From Cryobacterium sp. Y11 (GTDB taxonomy: Bacteria > Actinomycetota > Actinomycetes > Actinomycetales > Microbacteriaceae): a stretch of DNA of 64,000 bases. Both the position numbers and the translations under genes were made by a program. This document shows, one piece after another, positions 53,883-62,545 of this stretch (within the stretch, counting starts at the first letter, position 1; each line of letters opens with the position of its first letter). The DNA is taken from NCBI RefSeq assembly GCF_002929535.1, contig NZ_PJJO01000052.1, positions 82,476 through 146,475 of the forward strand. Direction: 5' to 3'. The notes beneath the pieces are model-generated. The model was not told the DNA's origin, made no database searches, and worked only from the letters and a program-made list of their open reading frames with translations.

Positions 53883-55250
53883 GTGTCATCTACCAGCGAA
53901 AAACGCGCCACCGGACCGGCTGCCGCGTTTATGCGCCCCATCAACTCGCTAGTCGAACGATTCATTCCAAGCGCCCTGGTCTTCGTAATCGTGCTCACCG
54001 TGATCGTGGCCATTCTCGCTCTGACGCTGACCAATTCCGGCCTGATCGTTGTCGTGCGCAGCTGGGGTGACGGGCTCGCCGGCCTGCTCTCCTTCATGAC
54101 GCAGATGGCGCTTGTGCTCTTGCTTGGTCATATTCTGGCCAATACCACCCTGATGCACCGGCTGCTCGTGCGTCTGGGCGGCGTGCCGCGCACGGCGTTG
54201 CAGGCCTACGTTTTTGTGTTTACGGTCGCTGCGGTGGCGTGCCTCATTACTTGGGGTCTCGGCCTTGTCGTCGGTGGGTTGCTCGCCAAGGAAGTTGCTT
54301 TTCAGCTGCGGGCTAAGGGTGTTCCGGTGCACTTTCCGCTTCTTGTCGCTGCCGGCTACTCCGGCTTCGTGATCTGGCACATGGGCTATTCCGGGTCGGG
54401 GCCGCTCACCGCAGCCACGGACGGATCCTTTCTCGCCGAGCACCTCGGCCGCACGATTCCGCTCGGGGACACTACATTCTCCGTGTGGAATATAACGGCC
54501 GCCATCAGTACCATCCTGGTGGTGGCGCTCGCCCTGGCCCTTGTCGCCCCCAGACGCAACGCTCCCATCTTCGTGCTCGAGGTCGATGCGCGGGTGAAAC
54601 AGGTCGCCGAGGAAAAGATCGTGACGCCCGCTGACCGGCTCGATGCCAGCCGCATCCTGACCCTGATCGTTGGGCTCGCGCTCGTGGCCTATTTGGTCAT
54701 CCACTTCGTGGAGGGGGGAACCCTCACCCTCGACATCGTCAACTGGTCGTTTCTTGCGCTGATATTTCTGCTCGTGCGGAATCCGTTTGAGCTGATTCGG
54801 CTCACCAAAGATGCCGCCTCCAATGTCGGCGATATTTTGCTGCAGTTTCCGCTCTACGCAGGCATCCTCGGCATGATGGTCGGATCCGGGTTGATCGAAG
54901 TGTTCTCCGACTTCTTCGTCAACGTGTCGACTCCGGCGACCTTCGGCGTAATGGCCCTGCTCGCGGCCGGACTGGTGAACTTTTTCGTACCCTCCGGCGG
55001 CGGCCAGTTCGCGGTGCAGGGTCCCATCATGCTCGACGCCGCCGATCGCCTCGGCGTCGACCCCTCGGTTGCCATCATGGCTGTTTCTTATGGTGACCAA
55101 TGGACCAATATGATCCAGCCATTCTGGGCGCTGCCCCTACTGGCGATCGCCGGGCTGAAGATGCGCGACATTCTGGGCTACACCACGATCACATTTCTGG
55201 CTGCCGGTCTCGTTTTCATCGCCACCATGTTCATCGTCGGAGCGGGCTAG
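53883..55250 (+). CDS. AtoE-like short-chain fatty acid transporter
   Basis: A 455-aa membrane protein with about 12 helices belonging to the AtoE/TIGR00366-type family. Marks include FIPSALVFVIVLTVIVAILA, HMGYSGSGPL, FFVPSGGGQFAVQGPIML and SYGDQWTNMIQPFWALPLL. It probably imports short-chain fatty acids such as butyrate or acetoacetate. GTG start at 53883; AGGGGAT is upstream. No degradation genes are adjacent. Confidence 0.9.
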   Translation: MSSTSEKRATGPAAAFMRPINSLVERFIPSALVFVIVLTVIVAILALTLTNSGLIVVVRSWGDGLAGLLSFMTQMALVLLLGHILANTTLMHRLLVRLGGVPRTALQAYVFVFTVAAVACLITWGLGLVVGGLLAKEVAFQLRAKGVPVHFPLLVAAGYSGFVIWHMGYSGSGPLTAATDGSFLAEHLGRTIPLGDTTFSVWNITAAISTILVVALALALVAPRRNAPIFVLEVDARVKQVAEEKIVTPADRLDASRILTLIVGLALVAYLVIHFVEGGTLTLDIVNWSFLALIFLLVRNPFELIRLTKDAASNVGDILLQFPLYAGILGMMVGSGLIEVFSDFFVNVSTPATFGVMALLAAGLVNFFVPSGGGQFAVQGPIMLDAADRLGVDPSVAIMAVSYGDQWTNMIQPFWALPLLAIAGLKMRDILGYTTITFLAAGLVFIATMFIVGAG

Positions 55251-55325
55251 CCGAGACTGGATGCCGCCTGCGTATATTGCACGTGACGATGGAAGTTCAT
55301 TTTCAACCGCGGAGAGAGTCGTAGG

Positions 55326-55345
55326 CTTGATGCCTAGCCATCAAG
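55326..55345. promoter_or_regulatory. Inverted repeat before the EEP-hydrolase gene
   Basis: CTTGATG-CCTAGC-CATCAAG, 7-bp arms, 15 bp before ATG 55361; a partially overlapping TAGGC/GCCTA pair is inside. It could be an operator or a leader hairpin. Confidence 0.4.
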
Positions 55346-55360
55346 TCTGAGACGGGTGCC

Positions 55361-56116
55361 ATGAGGGTCATTAGCTACAACCTCCGCAAGAATCGTGCCA
55401 GCGGCGAACTTGTCGCATTGGCCGAACGTTACAGTCCGAACATTCTGTGCCTGCAAGAGTGCAACACGATCGACCTGCCGGCCGAGGTCGGCAATCTGCA
55501 CCTGGCCGACTCGACCCGCCGCAACCGACTCGGCCTGGCCATCTACTACAACAGGGACCGCTTCACGGCGGTCAAGACGCAGGCCTTTGCGCTCAAAAAG
55601 TCGCTGCACGATCACCTCGCGGCGCCAGCGCACGAGCGGCTGATCGCCACCCGACTGATCGATAATGTCGCGCAGCGTGAGCTGGTCGTAGCATCCTTCC
55701 ACGCAGCGCCGCTGACCGCCCTCAACTCCCTACGCCGCAAGCAGATTCGCACGGCCCACGAAGAACTGAGCATTCTTGGCCCCGGTCTGCCGACCCTGAT
55801 GGTCGGGGACTATAACTATCCGATTTTTCAGGGCAAACTCGGCCACAAGGTGAACCAATCCGGTTACGATCTCACCCTCAGTGACACGCGCACCTACACT
55901 CGTTATAAGTTCTTTCGCGGACACTTCGATCTGGCAACCTCGATGGGCGTGGCAATCATCAATGTCGAGACCCTGCCGCAGGGCACCTCCGATCACATGC
56001 CCATTCTGGTGACGGCGACCTATCTCGATGAGCCGATCATGCAGACGCATGCCGCGCATCACGTTGCCGACCCCGCCGCCTTCCCGTCGTTTGAGGACGC
56101 CGACTTCAGCATCTAG
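55361..56116 (+). CDS. Endonuclease/exonuclease/phosphatase family protein
   Basis: A 251-aa EEP-fold hydrolase: MRVISYNLRKN and LCLQECNT (the metal-binding Asn and Glu), SFHAAPL, VGDYNYP (Asp-x-Asn) and GTSDHMPILV (final Asp-His pair), all in order. It hydrolyses phosphodiester or phosphoester bonds; whether the substrate is DNA or a lipid is not shown. No signal peptide. Confidence 0.92.
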   Translation: MRVISYNLRKNRASGELVALAERYSPNILCLQECNTIDLPAEVGNLHLADSTRRNRLGLAIYYNRDRFTAVKTQAFALKKSLHDHLAAPAHERLIATRLIDNVAQRELVVASFHAAPLTALNSLRRKQIRTAHEELSILGPGLPTLMVGDYNYPIFQGKLGHKVNQSGYDLTLSDTRTYTRYKFFRGHFDLATSMGVAIINVETLPQGTSDHMPILVTATYLDEPIMQTHAAHHVADPAAFPSFEDADFSI

Positions 56117-56180
56117 CCCCCAACGGGCCCCGGTCGTTCGTCGACTAGCGTTGAACTAACGCCCGACGAAAGGACAGTGG

Positions 56181-56861
56181 ATGCCCCACACGAGCTCGAC
56201 CACCGACAACGTTTTGCAGGGACGCACCTTCGACGCGGTGCTCTTCGACATGGATGGCACCCTGATCGACTCGACGCCAGCTGTCAACCGCGCCTGGGCC
56301 ACCTGGGCCAGCGAATGGGGCGTGGCAAAAAACGACACCGCTCACGGCCGTCCGGCGCGCGACATTATCGAGGAACTCGTGCCGGCCGACCGGGTCGACG
56401 AGGCGATCGCGCGCGTTCTGACCCTGGAAATCCAGGACACCAACGACATCACCGTGCTTCCAGGGGCGGCGGCGCTGATGCTGAGCCTGCCGGAAGCTCG
56501 GCGCGCGATCGTCACGTCCTGCGCGCGGCCGCTGGCCGTGGCTCGGCTGGCGGCATCCGCTTTTCCGGCACCAGAGGTGATCGTGACAATCGACGACACG
56601 CCCCTCGGCAAGCCCAATCCCGAGCCGTTTCTGACGGGCGCGGCGCGGCTGGGGTTCGACCCGCTTCGCTGCCTGGTGATTGAGGATGCGCCGGCGGGAC
56701 TCCAGGCCGGTCGCTCGGCCGGCTGCACCACGATCGGCGTCGTGGGAACGTATCCCGCGGCCGGGCTGGATGCCGATTTGATCGTTCCCGGGCTCGATCA
56801 CCTGCGCATTGAGGTCACCGAGGCGGGCCTCGTTGTTCATGTTGGGCCGCCCGAAAACTAA
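56181..56861 (+). CDS. HAD-superfamily hydrolase (phosphatase, subfamily IA)
   Basis: A 226-aa phosphatase with the nucleophile motif LFDMDGTLIDS (Asp23, Asp25), the motif II region AIVTSC, LGKPNPEPF and LVIEDAPAGLQAG. The small helical cap after motif I suits a sugar-phosphate phosphatase, as in the glycerol-phosphate or deoxyglucose-phosphate group. CGAAAGGAC precedes the ATG. Confidence 0.93.
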   Translation: MPHTSSTTDNVLQGRTFDAVLFDMDGTLIDSTPAVNRAWATWASEWGVAKNDTAHGRPARDIIEELVPADRVDEAIARVLTLEIQDTNDITVLPGAAALMLSLPEARRAIVTSCARPLAVARLAASAFPAPEVIVTIDDTPLGKPNPEPFLTGAARLGFDPLRCLVIEDAPAGLQAGRSAGCTTIGVVGTYPAAGLDADLIVPGLDHLRIEVTEAGLVVHVGPPEN

Positions 56862-56965
56862 AGAACGGTCACCGCTGCCGCCCAAATGAACGTAACGTTG
56901 ATAGGCGGTATGCGCGTTCGGCTTTTCCGGACTGCGCTAACCTTCGCAACGAAAGGTTTTGGCAC

Positions 56966-57895
56966 TTGGACGACGAATGCATCCACGGACTCGAGGGCCA
57001 GTTATGCGCCCTCTGCTTTCCCAAAGCCATCACGGAGCCCGCTGTTCCTGTTAAGCGTGTGCGCGCCGTGAAGCTGTCGTCACTGCGCGACCCTCGGCCA
57101 GAGGTCGTCGCCCCGACGACTCGGAGCGCGCCGGCCACGCGCCCTCCCGCCGCCCGGTCCGTGCGTGCTGTGCCCGCCGTCACGGTCTCCACGGACAACG
57201 TGGACGAGCAGCGTGTCTACCACCTCACCCACATCAGCAACCTCGCCGCGATTTTGCAGGACGGGAGCCTGCTGGCCAACGAGGCTCTCACCACGCGCCC
57301 GGCTGTGGATATCTCGGCTCCCGCGACGCGGGAATCCCGCCGGGAAGCCCGCGTCGCCGGCGACGGCCGCAGCATCGCCGCCTACGTGCCGTTCTTTCTC
57401 TCGCCGAACGCGACCGTCTGGGAGAGTGTGCGTGCCGAGGCTGCCGATGCGCGCCTGGCTCTCGACGAGCATGGTTCAGAAGCCTTTGATTTCATCATGC
57501 TCGTCAGCACGGTCAAGAAGATCAACGCGGGAATCGCGGCCCTCGCTGCGTCGCCGGCGGCGGATGCTGATGTTCCCGACGACGAGACCCCTCGCGTCAT
57601 TCCCGTGGTCGCCGTCACCAACGGTGACGCCTCGAACGCGCTGACCCGGTTCGGCGCCACGCCGGCGACGGCTGAACGCATGCTGCAGACCCTGCGAGCC
57701 GAAGCAGACGGCGAGATGATTCTCGAAGCCGAACTGCTCGTGCCCGATGCCGTGCCGATGGAGCTCATTACGCTCATCGGCGTCTGCAATGACAACGTGC
57801 GTGAGACCGTGCGAGGCATCTTGAAGGCCAGCTCGTTCAAGCCCAAGGTTGCGGTCTACCCGCCGTGGTTCCACAGCTCCGCTGACGCGCAGTAG
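56966..57895 (+). CDS. DarT-like ssDNA ADP-ribosyltransferase with N-terminal zinc motif
   Basis: A 309-aa protein. Residues 5-17 (CIHGLEGQLCALC) form a zinc-ribbon-like C-x-H-x6-C-x2-C. From about 84 to 290 it resembles DarT (DUF4433): VYHLTHISNLAAILQDGSLL, AYVPFFLSPNATVWE and the late glutamate in ILEAELLV (about 252) where DarT has its catalytic Glu. DarT toxins ADP-ribosylate thymidine in single-stranded DNA and are normally paired with the macrodomain antitoxin DarG; none is adjacent here. Start TTG at 56966 with GAAAGG upstream. Overlaps the MOSC pseudogene tail-to-tail. Confidence 0.75.
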   Translation: MDDECIHGLEGQLCALCFPKAITEPAVPVKRVRAVKLSSLRDPRPEVVAPTTRSAPATRPPAARSVRAVPAVTVSTDNVDEQRVYHLTHISNLAAILQDGSLLANEALTTRPAVDISAPATRESRREARVAGDGRSIAAYVPFFLSPNATVWESVRAEAADARLALDEHGSEAFDFIMLVSTVKKINAGIAALAASPAADADVPDDETPRVIPVVAVTNGDASNALTRFGATPATAERMLQTLRAEADGEMILEAELLVPDAVPMELITLIGVCNDNVRETVRGILKASSFKPKVAVYPPWFHSSADAQ

Positions 57896-58300
57896 CGAAA
57901 ATCCGCCCGTCGCGACCTTCCACGAATGGTGTGACCGGTCTTCGCGACCCGGCCATGCGGCGGGCGGTTGCGCGAGACGACCCCGAGAGCGAGGTGCTCG
58001 CCGGCGGGCGGCTGCACCCGGATGGAGTCGCCGGGAGTCACCTCACCGCCGACGGTGACGACACCCATAATGCCACCGCGGCGCTCGACGCTGCCGGCGG
58101 CATTCGTTCTGATGAGCTGCTTCATCAGGCTTTTTTGGTAGCTACTAATGAACGAGCACGGGCTGCGCATGCCGGTGATGGTGACCACGGCCATCTCTCC
58201 AACGTGCAGCAGAGTACCGAGCGGTAGGGTCATCAGGTCGATTCCGCTGGTCGTCGCGGCTGACCGAAACGACCGTTCCGGGGCTCCGCTCGAGTGTCAT
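57856..58300 (-). pseudogene. MOSC-domain protein, internally deleted
   Basis: At 58300 an ATG opens MTLERSPGTVVSVSRDDQRN, the usual MOSC N-terminus. The C-terminal part occurs in a different frame from 58233: LPLGTLLHVGEMAVVTITGM, CSFISSYQKSLMKQLI and GIMGVVTVGGEVTPGDSI. The central portion (about 50-60 residues of the core sheet) is missing, and the two parts are out of frame. It is therefore a deletion pseudogene, whose 3' end runs into the DarT-like gene. Confidence 0.7.
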
Positions 58301-58388
58301 GCAGACGATTCTGCCACACACGCACTCACGTTCGAATTCCCGACCACATCCTAATTAGCGGATGCGTCAGCGTGTTTATGCAAACCGG

Positions 58389-58417
58389 TTGACGTGGCGT
58401 CGGCGTCGGCCTACATT
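58389..58417 (+). promoter_or_regulatory. Sigma-70-type promoter
   Basis: TTGACG, a 17-bp spacer and TACATT, 21 bp before ATG 58439. Good match to a primary-sigma promoter; followed by AGAGGAAGG as ribosome binding site. Confidence 0.65.
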
Positions 58418-58438
58418 TCTTCAGAGGAAGGGTTGCCG

Positions 58439-58735
58439 ATGACCAATATTGCCCCGAGTAATTCCGACGGGTCCGCCAATGAGACAGACTCCGGCGAGCG
58501 ATCGATTGAACACATAGCCCGTCCCTATCGGGCGCTGGAACGTGACCTGGAACGCGCGATCCTCGACCGCAAAGAAGCCAACCTGCGCGTGAGCGCCTCG
58601 GTCGCCGCGATGCGGGACGGCGGCTGTACCTGGGCGGAGATCGCGCGCATCCTCGGCACAGCCCCGCAGACCGTGCACAAGAAGTACAGCACACCGCGCG
58701 CCCCGCGGCAGGCGAAAGCACCGAAGGACGCGTGA
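58439..58735 (+). CDS. Small helix-turn-helix protein
   Basis: A 98-aa protein with a helical centre (HIARPYRALERDLERAILD) and a C-terminal helix-turn-helix of the sigma-region-4/HTH type (CTWAEIARILGTAPQTVHKK, about 65-84). The last residues are basic. Function unknown; a DNA-binding regulator is the simplest guess. GAGGAAGG before ATG 58439, with a clear promoter upstream. Confidence 0.75.
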   Translation: MTNIAPSNSDGSANETDSGERSIEHIARPYRALERDLERAILDRKEANLRVSASVAAMRDGGCTWAEIARILGTAPQTVHKKYSTPRAPRQAKAPKDA

Positions 58736-58849
58736 GTCCGAGGGGTAGCAATTCGGGTCTGCGATCCGCGGCAGGTGGTGGCATTCTGGCCCGGAAATCG
58801 ACTCCGGTGATATGGTCGCGTCGCAATTACCCACACTTGAGAGGACACC

Positions 58850-59332
58850 ATGCAAGCCTCGGAAACACTCAGCAAAAACTTACAATCTATTCTGGTCGAC
58901 CTGATCGAGTTGCACGTGCAGGGCAAACAGGCGCACTGGAGCGTCGTCGGCAAGAACTTTCGCGACCTGCACCTGCAACTCGACGAGATCATCCTGGATG
59001 CCCGCGAATTCTCCGATGAAGTTGCCGAGCGGATGCGCGCCCTCGACGCCATGCCAGATGGCCGCAGCGAGACGGTCACCGCAACCACCAACCTGCCGAA
59101 GTTTCCCGATGGCGAAGTCGACACGACCGAGACGGTGACGCTCATCACCGAACGGCTCGACGCTACCGTCGACAACATGCGCAAGGTGCACGATGAGATC
59201 GATGAGGAAGACCCAACGAGCGCCGACCTCTTGCACGCGTTCATCGAGAAGCTCGAGCAGTATTCCTGGATGGTCAGCGCTGAGAACCGCAAACCGCGTA
59301 AGCGCCGCACGGCCACGTCCACGGCCTCTTGA
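58850..59332 (+). CDS. dps: Dps-family ferritin-like protein
   Basis: A 160-aa DNA-protecting iron-storage protein. The ferroxidase ligands are present with canonical spacing: His29, His41, Asp45, Asp56 and Glu60 (HWSVVGKNFRDLHLQLDE and DEVAERM). The C-terminal tail is lysine/arginine-rich (RKPRKRR), which in Dps proteins helps bind DNA. GAGAGGA lies before the ATG. Oxidative or starvation induction is expected from the family. Confidence 0.96.
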   Translation: MQASETLSKNLQSILVDLIELHVQGKQAHWSVVGKNFRDLHLQLDEIILDAREFSDEVAERMRALDAMPDGRSETVTATTNLPKFPDGEVDTTETVTLITERLDATVDNMRKVHDEIDEEDPTSADLLHAFIEKLEQYSWMVSAENRKPRKRRTATSTAS

Positions 59333-59376
59333 CCCACGCCGTTCACGAGGGCGCTTCATGAGTTGAGAGGGGTGTC

Positions 59377-59628
59377 ATGACGCTTGCATCGAACCTGCAC
59401 ACGGCTGGTCACCCAACGCGGCCAGAGCAGACCTGGGGAGTGTTCGCAGCCGAGATGCCCGGCGCGCTTCTCACGGCCACCCGGTTCGGCGACCGGTGGC
59501 GGCTCGATGGCAGCAAGCCGTGGTGTCCGCTGGCCGACCTGCAACTATATGTGCGCCAATACCACGCCGAACGCGATGATGCTGCGTTGGGTCAGATGCT
59601 CGTCACGAGGGGGAATACACCATGGTGA
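59377..59628 (+). pseudogene. Acyl-CoA dehydrogenase-like gene reduced to 83 codons
   Basis: An ATG with GAGAGGGG upstream opens a short product in which TWGVFAAEMPGALLTATRFG and WRLDGSKPWC are the substrate-side strands of an acyl-CoA-dehydrogenase-like protein, joined directly to LQLYVRQYHAERDDAALGQM, which fits the C-terminal helix. The rest (expected about 300 residues) is missing: an N-terminal and an internal deletion. It is directly upstream of the PIG-L/methyltransferase gene, its usual partner in related loci (from memory), and overlaps it by seven bases. Confidence 0.65.
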
Positions 59629-61067
59629 ATTTCGATCATTCCGACAGCGGGACGCCGGAGAAAATCTGGGAGGCAGCCAACTGGCCGGATCACTTTGGCC
59701 AGCTAAACCTGGCCGGCCTCGAGCGCCTCGTCGTCATCGCAGCGCACCCCGACGACGAAAGCCTCGGGGTCGGTGGATTGATCGCTCACGTTGCGCAGCT
59801 TCCCCTGCCGATCGTTGTTATTGTGCTCAGCAACGGTGAGGCGTCGCATCCGCAATCACCGACTCATGACGCAGCCCGGCTCGCACAGATCCGCCGCATC
59901 GAGGTGACGGATGCCCTCGCCCACCTGGCTCCCAACGCCCAGGTACACCTGCTTGAACTGCCCGATGGCCAATTGTCCGAGCACGTGGACATCGCCGAGG
60001 CTGCGATCGCGGAGGCGATTGGTGCTGCTGGCGACTCCACCTGGATCATGGCGCCGTGGCGGGCCGATGGGCATCCGGATCATGCCGCGGCCAGTGCGGC
60101 CGCAGAGCGTGCGGCGCGTCACGGTCGTGCGCGTCTGTTTGAATACCCGATCTGGGCCTGGCATTGGTCGACCCCGGATGCCGCGGTGTGGTCCGGCGAG
60201 ACCGTGCGGGTGTTTCCCCTGATTGCGGCGGAACGTAAATCTAAAGCTCGCGCCCTGGCATTGCAGCGCAGCCAGGTCGGGCCCCTGTCGGATTCTCCCG
60301 GTGATGAAGCGATTCTGTCGGCCGGCTTTCGAGCGCACTTCGCTCGGGACTTCGAAACGCTTCTGGAGAAAAAGCTGCCCGTCGCGACCGAATCTTTAAC
60401 CGAGCGTCCTCGTGCGCCGAAGCCGGCGCGCGGCGTCACTCCGGCCAAGGCCGACTCGAATCAGAGCCTCACGGCCCCGTTTTTTGATGACCTCTATGCC
60501 TCGGGATCCGACCCGTGGGGCTTTGAATCCCGCTGGTACGAGAAGCGCAAACGAGCGGCACTGATTGCGGCTCTGCCCCGGCAACGGTTCGGCACAGCGC
60601 TCGAACTGGGCTGCTCAACCGGCGTGCTCACCGCCGAACTGGCCGACCGCTGCGATTCCCTGCTGGGAATCGATGTGGTCGAAAAGCCTCTCGGCATTGC
60701 GCGAGAACGACTGGCAGGGCGCTCCAATGTGAGGTTTGAATGTAGAACGCTGCCGGGGGATTGGCCGGACGGGGAGTTCGGGCTGATCGTGCTGTCGGAA
60801 ATGGGGTACTACTGCTCGGAAACCGACTTGCGCAGCCTGCTCGAACGGTGCCGGGCCAGTCTCGCGCCCGGTGGCGTGCTCGTGGCTTGTCACTGGCGGC
60901 ATCCGGTGGCCGAATACCCGCTCACCGGTGACGCCGTTCACGCCCAGCTCACCCACGTGGTCGGGCTGCAGCGCACGGTGCATCATCTGGAACGTGATTT
61001 CGTGCTGGAGGTCTACGAGCCCCGCCCTGCCCTGTCGGTGGCCCAACGAGACGGCTTGGTCCCGTGA
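59622..61067 (+). CDS. Bifunctional PIG-L deacetylase / SAM-dependent methyltransferase
   Basis: A 481-aa two-domain protein. The PIG-L domain (about 30-255) has AAHPDDESLGVGG (His42, Asp44, Asp45, Glu46) and HPDHAAAS, the zinc ligands of GlcNAc deacetylases. The second part (about 285-481) is a class-I methyltransferase: ALELGCSTGVLTAELA with the SAM loop and LSEMGYYCSE. It probably modifies a sugar or a glycolipid precursor. It sits between a truncated acyl-CoA-dehydrogenase gene and a truncated glycosyltransferase gene, so its pathway may no longer work. Confidence 0.9.
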   Translation: MVNFDHSDSGTPEKIWEAANWPDHFGQLNLAGLERLVVIAAHPDDESLGVGGLIAHVAQLPLPIVVIVLSNGEASHPQSPTHDAARLAQIRRIEVTDALAHLAPNAQVHLLELPDGQLSEHVDIAEAAIAEAIGAAGDSTWIMAPWRADGHPDHAAASAAAERAARHGRARLFEYPIWAWHWSTPDAAVWSGETVRVFPLIAAERKSKARALALQRSQVGPLSDSPGDEAILSAGFRAHFARDFETLLEKKLPVATESLTERPRAPKPARGVTPAKADSNQSLTAPFFDDLYASGSDPWGFESRWYEKRKRAALIAALPRQRFGTALELGCSTGVLTAELADRCDSLLGIDVVEKPLGIARERLAGRSNVRFECRTLPGDWPDGEFGLIVLSEMGYYCSETDLRSLLERCRASLAPGGVLVACHWRHPVAEYPLTGDAVHAQLTHVVGLQRTVHHLERDFVLEVYEPRPALSVAQRDGLVP

Positions 61068-61360
61068 CGGGTCCCGTGCCTATCGACGCCGAGCCTATCA
61101 ACGCCGTGGCGATCGTCGTTCCCGTGCTCCTTGTTCTCGATCACCGCACCGACCTGTCGGCACGCGTGGCCACACAGTGGAGAGACTTCATTCGCCACGA
61201 GATCGAGGCTGAAGCGGTGGGGGTGGCTCGCCGTGAGGGGGTTCGGCAGGCGCTGGATCGAGTGCAGCGCGATCAGCGCCGGGAGGATTCGCCGGCTACC
61301 TGCGCGATCACGTCGACGCCGAACGCAACGAAGCCGAAATGGGCGGCGCATCTGGCGTAG
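61064..61360 (+). pseudogene. Remnant of a family-2 glycosyltransferase
   Basis: A GTG at 61064, overlapping the preceding stop, opens MTGPVPIDAEPINAVAIVVP, the beginning of a GT-A glycosyltransferase. Immediately after the first strand the sequence jumps to LLVLDHRTDLSARV and AEAVGVARREGVRQAL, which belong further along in the fold, then shifts frame and stops at 98 codons. Nothing resembling the donor-site DxD or C-terminal half remains. Confidence 0.6.
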
Positions 61361-61388
61361 CAACACAAAATAATGGGATCATGGTCAG

Positions 61389-62414
61389 ATGACTTATCTT
61401 GCTAACGACTCTCGATACGAGTCCATGCCCTACCGTCGCGCCGGGCGCAGCGGCCTCAAACTTCCGGCCATCTCCCTCGGGCTGTGGCAGAACTTCGGCG
61501 ATGACAAACCACTCGCAACGCAGCGGGCCATTCTGCGCCGCGCCTTCGACCTCGGCATCACCCATTTCGACCTCGCTAACAACTACGGCCCCCCCTACGG
61601 CTCGGCCGAAACGAACTTCGGCCAGTTATTTCGCGAGGACTTCGCGGCGCACCGCGACGAGGTTGTGCTCTCGACCAAGGCCGGTTACGACATGTGGCCG
61701 GGCCCCTACGGCAACTTCGGCAGCCGCAAATACCTGCTGTCGAGCCTGGACCAGTCACTTAGCCGCATGGGAGTCGACTACGTCGACATCTTCTACTCCC
61801 ACCGCGCCGATCCAGACACCCCGCTCGAAGAGACCATGGGCGCGCTGCACACCGCCGTCACGAGCGGCCGCGCCCTCTACGCCGGCATCTCGTCCTACTC
61901 GCCGGAGCGCACCCGACAGGCCGCGACGATTCTGGCCGACCTCGGTACGCCGCTGCTGATTCACCAGCCCTCCTATTCCATGTTCAACCGGTGGGTCGAG
62001 GACGACCTGCTTGACACCCTCGACGACATCGGAGCCGGCTGCATCGCGTTCTCGCCGCTGGCCCAGGGTCTGCTCACCGACCGCTACCTCGGGGGTATCC
62101 CGGCGGACTCGCGCGTGGCGCGGGAGGGTTCGGCGAAAAAGTCCATGGTGAGCACCGAGGCGCTGGGGCACATTCGGGCGTTGACCGAGATCGCCTCCGA
62201 GCGCGGTCAGTCGCTCGCTCAGATGGCCTTGGCCTGGGTTCTGCGCAGCTCCGAAGTGACGAGTGCGCTCATCGGAGCATCGTCGGTAGCCCAGCTCGAA
62301 ACCAACGTGGGGGCACTGCAGAACCTCGAGTTCAGTGCAGAGGAGCTGACCGCCATCGACGTGCACGCCGTCGACAACGGCATCAACCTCTGGGCGGCGT
62401 CCAGCAACGTCTAG
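61389..62414 (+). CDS. Aldo/keto reductase, L-glyceraldehyde-3-phosphate reductase type
   Basis: A 341-aa (beta/alpha)8-barrel reductase using NADPH, of the YghZ/MgrA branch: YRRAGRSGLKLPAISLGLWQ, the tetrad region FDLANNYGPPYGSAE (Asp, Tyr), TKAGYDMWPGPYG (Lys), IFYSHRADPDTPLEETMGAL (His) and LAWVLRSSEVTSALIGASS. It likely detoxifies small aldehydes such as methylglyoxal or L-glyceraldehyde 3-phosphate. ATG start at 61389. Followed by a MITE-like palindrome. Confidence 0.95.
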   Translation: MTYLANDSRYESMPYRRAGRSGLKLPAISLGLWQNFGDDKPLATQRAILRRAFDLGITHFDLANNYGPPYGSAETNFGQLFREDFAAHRDEVVLSTKAGYDMWPGPYGNFGSRKYLLSSLDQSLSRMGVDYVDIFYSHRADPDTPLEETMGALHTAVTSGRALYAGISSYSPERTRQAATILADLGTPLLIHQPSYSMFNRWVEDDLLDTLDDIGAGCIAFSPLAQGLLTDRYLGGIPADSRVAREGSAKKSMVSTEALGHIRALTEIASERGQSLAQMALAWVLRSSEVTSALIGASSVAQLETNVGALQNLEFSAEELTAIDVHAVDNGINLWAASSNV

Positions 62415-62451
62415 CCCTGCCGAGCCAGCGTGAGCAGATGCTGGCTCGCTA

Positions 62452-62535
62452 GCGCATAACTCCTGCAGAAAATCCTGGTCGGCCCCAAACAGCCGGTTTG
62501 GAGCAGTTCGCCCGCAAATTGCAGGAGTTATGCGC
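62452..62535. repeat. 84-bp palindromic, MITE-like element
   Basis: GCGCATAACTCCTGCA (62452-62467) and TGCAGGAGTTATGCGC (62520-62535) are perfect 16-bp terminal inverted repeats. Inside, CCAAAC and GTTTGG form a second stem. The terminal sequence shares its core with the intergenic repeats at 35315 and 40072. It lies between convergent genes, so it may also act as a terminator. Confidence 0.8.
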
Positions 62536-62545
62536 CGGACCGCGG

